A DNA stretch of 64,000 bases from Amphibalanus amphitrite (taxonomy: Eukaryota; Arthropoda; Thecostraca; Balanomorpha; Balanidae). The stretch is from positions 558,001-622,000 of the forward strand of contig NW_024881699.1 in NCBI RefSeq assembly GCF_019059575.1, in the 5' to 3' direction. Of this stretch, positions 36,001 through 48,000 are shown piece by piece; positions within the stretch are counted from its first letter, which is position 1, and every line of letters starts with the position of its first letter. The notes below the pieces were generated by a model. It worked only from the letters and a program-made list of their open reading frames with translations. It made no database searches and was not told the origin of the DNA. The translations under genes were made by a program, and so were the position numbers.

Positions 36001-39000
36001 TACTCTAACCGATCACCGCGCGGTGTTATATGTACGCCAGCTGACGGTGGTGCGATCCTCTGCCGCGTTGAAGTCCCCATTAAATGCCGCCGGGGGCCGG
36101 TGGGCAGAGGCGCCCCTCTGTACCAATGACGTCACCGGAGGGAAGGGTGCAGTGAACTCAGGTGTTCACATCCAGTATCCATTTCGAGCCAGTCGCCGCA
36201 TGCATACCGAGTAGCGACAGTGGTCAGTGTAAGTGCAGCTAGCGGTGTTAGCTGTATATCTGATGGTAACCTACTTTGTTTTGAAGTTTGGGGCCTGTAG
36301 CATTATTCACAGCCAGCCAGACCACTCCTCGCCTCGAGATCCTGAATCCTGGTCAAACTCAGGCCGCAGCCCGAGACCGGGCGGAGGTGCAGTCGGGTGT
36401 TTTGTTATGGCCGTAAGTCTTAGTTATCGACGTGAAAGGATGATTGATAATTAATCGACAGTTCCCAGCAAGAACATCAAGTGTCAACTTTTCGAAATTG
36501 AGATTTTTATACCATTCGACTCAGCTCGACGAGCTGAGTCGAATGTTACAAAAACTCAATTTCGAAAATTTGACACTTAGGATGCTCATGCTGGGAACTG
36601 TCGAATTTATTCACGCCGTTTTTTATCGACAATTCACATGAACGAAACCAACTAATTATAAAACGTAACACACGTTTCCCTTTTCTGTTTCAGCAAGCTC
36701 TGCGATCCCGTCAGCAATTCCAAAATGAAGGCGCCTCCGACTCTACCCCAGATAACAGCAGACAACAGAATGCGCCTGTCAACGGATCAGCCTCGCAGAC
36801 GTCTGAACACAGCCAGCAAAGGACACCCGGGGAGGCGGTCTCCTCTACAGAGCACAGGCGGCAGCGCAGGCCGTCACAAGGCTACGAGCCCACTCCTCCC
36901 GCACCTCAGCATGTTCCGCAACGACGATCCACAATATCCCACGAGTCAACGTCTGTTTCAACGTCCAAGACACCTACAGACTCTCACTCCAAATACACAC
37001 TGTATGAAAGTCGCCGTCAGCAGCCAGCATCAAGAAGTCAATCACTCTCGGACCTTGCTCCGAAACAGCCACAGGCCGAGACCGGAGACGCCTTCAAGCG
37101 CAATCTCTCGTTCTTCCAGCGCGCCGCGCACGGTCTGAACGCGCGCATGAGCCAGTCGGCGGCGGCGGCGGCCCGACGGACCAGCAGCGTCGACTCCGAC
37201 GGCAGCATCTCGGGCGCCTCCTCCTCCTCCGACCGTACCGCCTCGTTCGGCTCCGGCCGATTCGGCGGTGTGACGTCACCGTCGGCCCGAGTGACGTCAG
37301 AGCCGGCCCGAGCGGCGCCGATCGGGAGCGGCGCGGCGGACGGCGGAGGAGCCCTGTTCAGAGCCGGTCAGCGGCCGGGCGGAGGTGGAGCGGGAGGGAG
37401 CGCGGCGCCCGGGACGAGCGGAGGTGGGAGGCTGGGCGGTACGGCAGCCGCCAGGATCCGCCAGTCGCTCCGGAGCAGGGAGCTGCGCTGGGAGGAGCCG
37501 CCCCGGTGGGGAGCAGACGACTGGGAGGACGAGCGGCCGCCGCTGTTCGAGCGCCGCTCCAGCGACACGGGTCTGGTGCCGCCACCGCGCCGGCCGCACC
37601 TGCAGCTCCCTGTGGACCAGAGACGCAGCTGCGAGGACCTGAGCGCGTTTGGCCGGCCGAGTCGGCCGCTGTACTCCAGCAGAGTCGGAGTCCGTGGTGA
37701 GGGACTGACCCGAGCGAGGAGCTGTGAGAACGGCCTGGACCGGTCGTCGTTCTCCGCGCCGCCCCTGAGGACAGCCAGTGTCTCTGCTCTGGTCACAGGC
37801 CCCAACGGAGAGCAGAGAGGCCAGTACATCCTTCGGCGAGCTCCTTCAGCAGAGGAGGTTCTCGAGTCAGTCAAAGAGCTCCGTGTGGGCCGACGAAGCA
37901 GTTTAAGAATGGAACGTGATCAACAATCCTCGTCGCGCCTCCCCGAGGCCAACTACCAGAATGTGCTCTTGTCATCAGCCTTTCAACCAACCTTTCAATC
38001 CAACAGATCCCTCGGTACGAAAATATCCATCGGGAGCTCAGGGAACCCACCATCCCGCCGCCGAGGCCCTCCAGAGACAGGTCCCGGCTGCTACCAGAAC
38101 GTCTGGGTCGGCCCCGTCGACCCGCACGGCCCCTGTGAGGTCATCTACGACCACCCAGCGAACCCCAGTCGCAAGATCCGCCCTGCCGAACACGACCAGC
38201 TTTACGAGAACGTCCACTGGTCGGGCGCGCCGACGTACGAGAATATAGCGCTGACCGACGGTGTGACCCCGGCTGAGGTCGCCCCCGAGTACGACGTACC
38301 GCGGAAGTCGCGAGTGTACGACACTCCGAGGGCGGTGCCGACGAGTGACGGGACCTCCCGCTCAGCGGACACGGACTCGGACTGGGACGAGGACTCGCTG
38401 GATGGAGACCTCGGCGGCCGGAGGGACAACTCCCCAGGTGAGATACCGACAGGGAACACAATTATTTTCATCATTTACAATTCATAAAATGTACATGTAA
38501 CTAAAAGCTCTATAATAATGAAAGATCGGGCCGAGACAGTTTCAACAAAGTACCTTGGGCTAGTTTAGTGTCCATCGAAAGAACAAAGTGCTGCTTGACT
38601 TATTTTTAATGATACTCACACATCAGCTCGTGACAGGTTGAGCGGCAAAACGGCTTTCTCATCGGACGTGTCATCGACATGTCCTTTTGCTGTAGCGTCA
38701 AACAGCGAACCCTTTCACCGTAAATTCCAGTGCCGGGCTGGTCTTACCAGGGCGTGTGTCGGGTATATGTGAGTCGACTGTGATCATACGAGCTGGACTC
38801 CACACCACGTCACAGTCAGCAAAAGCTACCTTTTTGACGATCCCATGACAGTTCGGGCTCTAAAGGCACAGGACGTAAATGCCGCGCCCTGCGGGATCTT
38901 TCACAGATGAGACGTATAGTTCAATGACCCGCGATACTGCATTTTATGCTGGTCCTAACTCACTCAGCATTAATAACACAGAACTTGTTTCATCTTTATT

Positions 39001-42000
39001 CACATTTAAAATGATGCTTGTAAAGTGTGTGTAAAGTCGCCATAATAGAAAACCACAGTTCACTAGCCGATCAAATACTCATCAATCATATATCAGATCG
39101 GACCGTAGGATCGAACCTCTGACAGCTCGAAATATCTGCGAAACCATCGATTTTTCCAGTTCCTCGCCCTGCCGTCCATCCAAAGTCCACCGTTATTCCC
39201 GCTCGTTCTGCCTCGTTTAGGCTCTGCCTCGGCCGGTAGTTTGGATCCCAGCCTGCCTCCCACACCCCTCGACGGCTCAGTGTGGAGAGGAGACCGTGCC
39301 CTGGGGCACCCCAGGCCACCGGACCGTTACGGCCATTTCGCCGGCCCGCGGTCAGACCTCACCAGTCGCCGGATTATGACCCACCGGAGGCCGTTCCGAC
39401 GTGAATAATTGGACGCCTTTGTGATGATGCACCGGTGCAAAGCTGCGTCCCTGCACGCGTGCATGTGCACGGCTGCGTTGGGATTATTTCAGGCATATCG
39501 CCGTACCAGGATTCCATGTTTCCCATGGTGACTATAACAGACCATTTCTATTGCCTATTGTCTAGTACGGCGGTCGGCGGGAAGATGTTTATGAATTCCT
39601 GCATTTATCAGCAGCCGACAGCACGAAAAAAAGGTGAACGTACCGTAAGGTGGGGCTATTTGAGACAGTGGGGCTATTTGAGACAGTATTTAAAATTGTA
39701 ATAAAATAAAACCCGTTTGAAATTTATGCCTAATTTTTGCTCAGGCGATTTACTGCTCGATTCCACACCTTCCTGAGCAAAAATATCACATAAAAATCAA
39801 ACGGTCTTCATTTTATAGCGATTCTAAATACTGTCTCAAATAGCCCCACTGTCTCAAATAGCCCCACTTTACGGTACGAATAGTATCTTTGCCCTGAATG
39901 GTGCGGAGCTAGATCCGCTCCATTTGCTTTGCGGTCATCTCCTAGCGGAAACACAAAGTGCCAACATCGCTCTGCACGCTCCGATTGTCGCCACAGCTCC
40001 CAACGCACATCAGAGCGTGCCGCCGTGCGGCCGGTGACGCACGATGGCTGATTGGGCGCGCACGCGCGGCGCCGGCCGGATGGCGAACAGCGGGTCTCGG
40101 GTATGGACGGCGGCACCCCGCGCACTCCGTCACTGATGATGCGAGGGTGCTCCTGGGGTCGGTGCCCCATGCAGCTCTTACAGAGCGGTGTTCACGTGGC
40201 TGGTGATGCGACGGTGCTCCTGAGTTCGATATCCGATATGGAACGGTGCTCCCGGGATTACTTTCCTCGACGAGACGAAACCATACTGGTCTTCATGGGT
40301 TATGTATTCTCTATCACGAGACTGAGGGTATTCTAGGGTCATTGCTCTCCGGTCCAGCACCCCAGACCCGTCACGCTTTTGTGGATTTGGAACATTTAAC
40401 CCGCGCCCCGTAGGGCTATCGGCGGACCCTACCACCCGTAGGGGAGGGGCCGTTTCGGCCCCCCCCCCCCTAAGATCTCGGAAATTTACCGGCCGATTTT
40501 CAAAATTCAAACGGTGTTCGATAGCCCCACCGGGGAACTACCTTGTGACTAAACTTCATTGACCTAGGTCAAACCGATGACGTCACAGGTCAGGTCAAAG
40601 GTCGGATTTTCACCGTTCACAGGCATTTCAAGAAATGTGTTGTGAAATCGAGTAAATTGGTAATTTATTGAAAACCATCGATGGTAAATTGTTCGTCAAA
40701 CACATACTTTACTATCTGAGGTCACTGATACCAGGTCAGGTCACAGCGAGGTCAGGTCACCGGGGGTCACAATATGAAAGTGTCGTGTGATACATGTTTT
40801 ATGGTCCATTTTACATGACAAATGCGATTATGTGGGTTAGGCAGCCTTTGGGGCCAGCCTGGGTCACATTTTGGTGAAGGTCAGGTCAAGGTCAGGTCAA
40901 ATTAGGTCAAATTTCAAAGTTGATATTTTTGCATAAAATGGGTATCGATTCGATGCAGCTCGTCACGGGGAGTCTAATGGTGGTCTTTTTTCTGCTCTAC
41001 GAGGTCTAGAATTGCCAAAAATTGAGTTTGAAAATTTGACGTCATCATTTTTGAACAGTTTTTTTCGCTATAACTTGGCTAAAAAAGGAGGTATCGATCT
41101 GAAATTTAGTATGTAGATAGAAGACGGTAGGTACTATCACATTTGTTCCGGTTTTTTCGAAACTCAAAAAACTTTTTGGATTTTTTGGCTAATATATATA
41201 AAAAAATGCTTTTTTGATTTTTGGGGGTCAAAACTCAAAAATCTCAAAAATCCGAGATAACAGTTTTGTAGCCCTGTCAATTCTACACCTTTTATGTATT
41301 GATCATTTTCCTGTATCTTCAAAGCTGTAGGCCTGACAGGTCTTCTCGCGAAGGTCTGTTTTCGGTCGAAAATGGCAGAACATGACGTCATTCTGACGTC
41401 ATTTGTGGCCACCCTATTATAGCCTCTGAAAAAAATTTGGTCACAATGTGTAAAATTGATGCCCGGAGGAGTCCTGAAAGTTTAGTGGCGATATCTCCAG
41501 CCATTTAGGAGATATCGACGGAAAAGGACAGGGAGGGGCCGTTTCGGCCCCCCCTACGGGGCGCGGGTTAATGGCCAATGCTGACTGGTTATTTGCTACT
41601 AATTAGCTTTGCTTTATGAGTGCAATGGTGAGCTTACAATGGGAACTGAATTTGTGCGATTGCTTGCAGGTCTAATTGGTCGTTATTGCTATTGTTATTA
41701 CATAGTTTTTGGTTTTTTTATTGGAAGTACTGATCCTGCCGTATCATTTCCATTTAAACCATATCAGGTATACAAGGCTAAATTGAAACCAGAATCTGAA
41801 CTTAAGACTGTTCCATAGTTTTATGCAAGCGACGCATTCGCTGGAATCCACTCGTACATTGTTGGCAACGTCTGGTACCTACGTACATTTCAATACACCT
41901 ATTAGACTTTTATCGGCTATGATAGCGCACCAAAATCCCAGCGACACTGGAACTTCCTCGGTGCATCAAACCATGCATGATTTATTCCGCAGAAAAATTG

Positions 42001-45000
42001 ATGGCTCAGGGGCATGCATAATTTCACGCTATTTAATTTTCCTATTACACAGCTGTTTGACCGACCGACAAGGTTATGCAATTATGGTCAGTTCGTCTGC
42101 CGGTCGGTGAACAGACGCTGTTCACGGTCAGCTACCATGACTAAGTGCAGTGCAGGGATGCAGTGCAGGGATGAGGCGGGTCTCAGTGTGAAGGGTAAAG
42201 ATGGGCACTCGTCCACGAGACAATAGACAAGAGCCCAGCTCATGGTATGGTGGCAGTGACTTCGTCATGCATGATGTCAGATGAGGGGACGTTATATCTC
42301 GACTGCAGCGAAATAAGACCAAATTCATCCCCTTGAGATCTCAAAATGATCCGACAAGACAAGTACAGGTCAGATGATTCGACAAAACGCAAGCCAAATG
42401 ACGCCACAATGTGACGTAAGGGTTATATCTTTTTGGACGTGAGTTTTTTCCCGAACTGTACACTTCAGCTTATGTCTTCGATATCACTGGTACTTCCTTC
42501 ACACTTCATTACCCAACCTCACCTGACCACCACCTAACCCTCCGTCACCACCCGACAGACCGCGATGGTGACGGTCTGCGGGGCGGGGGGCACGGGACCC
42601 ACGGCGGCGGTCCGTACCGCGCGCCGGGTCTGTCTGTCAGCCCTCTACCGGAGCAGACCTCGCTCGGCCAGACCCGCGCACCGGGCGCCGGCGCCGACCA
42701 CCGGCTGGACCAACAGGCGGACCAACAGGTGGACCAGCAGGCGGACCAGCAGCTGGACGAACAGCTGGACGAGGGGCTCGGCGAGTCAGACGGCCGCAGC
42801 CACTACAACGAGGAGCCAGGTGCGTTCTGGGAGTATGGGCCGGTGATTTGCCATACTGATGTTTGTAGACAAATAACTAAGGACATGTGTGAAATGGGTG
42901 CTTTCGCTTTATTCCATATACCTAAACATCATACAAATCCTAGTAGGCGGGGCCGAGGCGCTGCCGACCAAAAAACTCCATTGGGGATTCTGTATCTGCT
43001 AAAGCCGTAGGTACCGTAACCTTACTTCGTGTTTAGTGATTAAGTAGATTAGTGCCTGCCCAATGTGCCCATCTACGTGAAAGACACATCCACACGACAA
43101 AAGTGTAACCGTGAAGTCGTCGAGGTGAACGGTGCTTAACGTCACACCTGTCGGTAGTTCCACTCCGTGATAAATGATTCCTTGATAAATTCAGCATGGC
43201 AAGTAAAAATGAACGGTGACGTTAACTAATGACTTCTTTGGAATCGTCCTCCAGCCTCAAAGAACGCTGAGCAGCGAGCGACCGCCAGCTATTCAGAGTT
43301 GATTTCCTTGATATCCCGCTCTACTCGAGAGAACAAAGAGGCCGACAGGGATTCCATTATAGGTCAAGGAAGGGCCTCTGTAGCTATTTATTGACTGGTT
43401 GTGGTCACATATAACGCCATTAATTTTGTGGCGCCGTATAACTGAAAATGCCGGTCCCACTACCGTTAAAATTGTACGGCGCTATTTTGTATGAACTCGA
43501 CTTTCAGTATCATTTGCTCGTTTGTATTTGATAATCTGACGAACACCTCTCCAAGTATTTGATACTTGGCAGGGAAAATTGCGTTATTACTTGATGCTTA
43601 ATTAATGGAATTCGAAAGCAGTTGAAACTTAGAGCGAAGCATGGCAAGGGAAAACAGGCATGTTCAAGTTAGCCCATATCCAAAAGTCAGCTGGACAATT
43701 GTCTTTATTGTCTGATGGGATTTACTGTGTGTTGTCCGCAAGTCTGGAGATAATTGTCGAGGAGGCCCATGGTGTGTAGTGTATACCGTGTGTTATCCCT
43801 AGGTCTGGGGGTGATAATTAAGTATGTGAATTGTCCTCAGGTTTGGAGGTGATTGTCGAGGAGGCTGAGGAGGACTACGTCACCACCTCGGAGGAGGAGG
43901 ATGAGGACGCCGAGCCGGCCGCCTCGCTCGCCTCCATGGAGGGCTCCGAAGGCATCGGCTCGGCGGAGGGCGACCTGCGCTCCAACGGGTCACTGGAGCG
44001 CTGCAGCACCTTGTCCAGCTCAGGTGGGTCAGACGGCGGGACATGATGGGGACTCGGAACCGCTGGTCTCGAGACTGGTGCACCCACCAACGCTCTTAGT
44101 AGAAACCCCAAGCAAAGCTGATCTAGGATTATTTCTTCTTGGCTAGAATAGATATAAAAATGTCTTATTTTTATTTTATTATCGCCCCAATGTCAAAGAA
44201 AGGAGCGAAACTAGGTATGGCAATGTCATTTCGACATCGGTGTTTGATCGGGGCAACAACCCCTGACAGTGCAACAGCCCTGCACTCTAAACGCAAAGTT
44301 GTGTGCGTGACGAACAAACTATTGAAGCATGACAAATAAAGACCAATGCGTCAATCACTAATCGCTGTTTCCGCCCAATGGTCTGCCTATCCATATGCAT
44401 TCCATTTAACAGCTGAGTATCTCAAATCTGAGCACAGCTGCCGCATCTGCACGCAGTGCGCGTCCCATCCACAATGGATGGGACCATTTCAACCTCTCCG
44501 TGCTCTCGGATCAGACCAGATTAGGAGTCCTGTTCCGCCCTGGTGCGCCGGTCGCCCCCGGGGCACGGGCGCCGCCAGACGCCCCGGACAAGTGTGTCAC
44601 TCGGAGTGACTGACAAATCGCTATCTGCTGCGGGATCCTCCGCCACGGGCGTGTCGTAACGACCGAATAATTTGGGAAGTGTCACGGAGCTACTGAACCG
44701 AAGCGCTGATGGATGGCTGGTGTGTCTGGGTTAGGTGGAATGCACTGGCGAGCAATAAAATATGCACGTCGCACACACCCATTGGCTAGCCGTACGAGTA
44801 GATGGGGCTAAGACGTGAAGTGTAGCGTCTTCGAATTGCATTATAATATGTAACACAATCCTAAGCTCTCCAGAGGAAAACGCACCTACGGCCCTCTCGC
44901 ATTGCAGGTGGCCATCGGAGTCTGATGCAAGACGATGACCCCGAAGGACCGCTTCAGAAGGACTGCTCCATCGATATTTACCCAGAAACTATGCGGCAGC

Positions 45001-48000
45001 GCAAACACAAGAGACGGTCGCAGGTATGAACAGCATGACAAGTTTGTAGTTTATTTCCTCATAGCGGTATTGCTTTGTTAGAGCAGTGATAAACACATAT
45101 CCATGCACGATGTATGTCGCGTGAAAATTTAAGTGTCAGATTAATAGGTAAATGTACGAAGTTCTTATTTATGGGTCACAAGCAAATTATGCTAGCCTTT
45201 CGACAAACATATTTAGCTTATATTTCTGGATTTTTTTTCAGACGAGCGATGACAGCGACAGTATGAAGAGCGAGCAGACGCTATCAGCGAGCACCGATCC
45301 GCCGGAGAGCCGCTCGTCGCCCCTGGAGGGTCTCCTGCCGTCCGTGAAGGCGCTCAAGAGCAAGTTCGAGCGGTCGGCCGGGAACCCGTCGGGGTCGATC
45401 GGTCGGCGCGCCGGCCGGCCCCGTCCCGCCGGCGACCCGCTGGCCCTGGACGTGCTGTCGGCCGCCCTCGGGGAGCTCAGTCGTTCCGGCGGCACCCATC
45501 GCCGACCGCTGGAGACCGTGTTCGATAAGTTCCCGCTGGTGGACGAACGTACTGTGAAGCCGGGAATCGCTACCGACGTCTGGGACCCGGTAAGTCAAGG
45601 GCCATTGGTTGGACGCTGTATTAAATGACTGTTACGATAGAGTTCGAGATATCTCTCCTGATCGTATAGAATGTTTTCAGGCAACGTCATTCAAACTGAT
45701 TGATCAAACATGCCGACTGCAGGTGGGGTGTTGTTCTTTACGTTTCTAACAAAGTCGTCCTTCTTCCACCTGGCTTCTCAACCAGAGCGAGCTGCTGAAG
45801 GTGCTGTATGAGGTGCCGCAGCCGAGCGGCCGCTCCCACTCCAAGCTGCGCTTCACCAACATCGAGGGCTGGCTGGAGAAGCTGCCGTCCGGCATGACGA
45901 AGGCCACCTTCTGGAACGCATGGAAACGACGCTACTTCAAGGCCAAGGACGGCTTCCTCTACTACTATCAGGTTTGAACGGCTACTAGACTGTTGACTGT
46001 TATGAATTTAAACATTTTCGCTTGGGATTCGTATGTTTTTTATTAGATTTATCAGGATTAAGGAAAATAAAATATTGATTCAGACAAAAATGCTGGATAT
46101 CAGACAACTGACGCCGCAATAAAATAAACGACAGATCAGCAATAGGAAGGCACCACCAGGAACACTGATCAACAGTCAACACCATATCAGCCACAAATGA
46201 TGACATGACCTTCTCAGCAGAGGCTCAGGCGTGCGCTCAGTTTAAGTTTATTTTATTTTATTTTCAGAACAACGTCACGGAGAAGCCGAGTCTGGTGCTG
46301 CGGCTGATGGGAGGCCGAGTCGAGCTCATGGACTGCTCCTCGTTCGGCACCAACGACGGGGTAAGACCCGGACTGCAATGCATTTTACAGTTTACTTTTA
46401 GAACACATAACTAGCATCTGTTTTAATTATCTGATGGTAGTACAAAAAAATCAGCATTATTTCGGATCTCTCCAGGCAGTGCTAATCTCCCGAGAAAATG
46501 CTGATTTGATGTTTTTTCTCGTTCCAGGTACCGCAAACCGTATTCAGCTTGTACGACGGGGTAAGTGAAATACATCCATACCGATGTCTATCACAAAGCA
46601 GCCGAAACAGTTGGACATGTGCAGAGATGAATTAAAAACTTAATTCCCTATGTGAAAAAAGAGTACGATTACAATGCGAGGAATTCTGTAGCCGTGCACC
46701 CGTTCCTTTCCTATCGCTACTCTGTGTGACATATCTAACCATCCCATCTCTGCACAGGTGGACCGTTTCATGGTGGTGCGCTGCGCCCGCGGGAAGGAGG
46801 CCGACCGTTGGCACCGCGCCCTGCTCACCCACACCACCGACGACGCCAGCGCCACCTACGTCCAGCCCGTGCGGGTGCCGCCGAACCCCGTGTCGGCCCA
46901 GCGGAGGGTCATCATCGACCTTGGCAGCACGGCCGTCCGGGCGGGCCTGCTACTGGACCAGCGTGAGTGGGAAACGAACCGGGCTGTGATTGATGTGCGC
47001 TATTTAGGACTTATTTGCATAAATAAACATAATCTGTCACGTATTGTGGTAATCTATTGTCCAATTAAATAATTAATGTGACCAGCCGGGTTCGCTCATC
47101 ATACTCCCGTCTGGCCTCTTAGCGTAAGCTCTGTCTCACCTTGCTCTCTGCATCTCTCTCCCGCAGCCACGCTGCCACAGCTGTTCTTCCCGGCTGCCGT
47201 GGTGAGCTCCGGTGACGGCCGGCCGTTGGCGGTGGGCTCAGCGGCGCTGCGGCCCGCGGCGCGCGCTGCCGGCCGCCTCTGGTTCCCAGTCCGCTCGGCG
47301 GCGGCCGGCCGGAGGAGGCTGGACGTCCCGGCCGCCGCGGCGCTGGTCCACCTCGCCCTGCGGCGGCTGCAGCTCTCCGGGGAGGTCACCATGGTGCTCA
47401 GCGTGCCGCACGGACTGAGGTCGGCAGTGACCGCTCAGCTGGCGCCGCTGCTGCTGGAGGAGCTCGGTGTGCGCGCCCTGGCGGTGGTGGAACAGAGCGA
47501 GGCGGCGCTGGCGGCGTACGGCGTCACCACCGGTCTGGTGGTCAACGTGGGGGAGAGCACTGACGTGGTGCCCATCATAGACGGTGAGTTATCAAGCGGG
47601 AGTCAGGAGGCATTGCTAAAACTTATAGGGACTACAATACTTGCGTAAGGCGACCAGGTACGCGGAAAAAGAAAAGAAATAAAAATATTACGCTATTCTA
47701 ATAAAAAATAATTTAATTTGACGAGGTGCGTAAGAGATATTTTCATCTGCGACAATGATCCCATTCTATTCCAATACCGTTATATAGCCTCAAATCTGTC
47801 CCCAGGCGCGGTCGTTCCCGCCGGCGTGACTCGTCTCCCTCACGGCGGCTCGGCTCTGCGGGACCAGCTGCGGCCGTTCCTCCTGCAGAGGAGGCGCTCT
47901 CTCACCGGCTCGGTCGAGTCCCTGCTGTTGCGACACGCCTTCGAGCGGCTCTGTTTCGTCTCGGAGCGGTACGAGGAGGACGTGCGTCGGTGTGCGGCCA

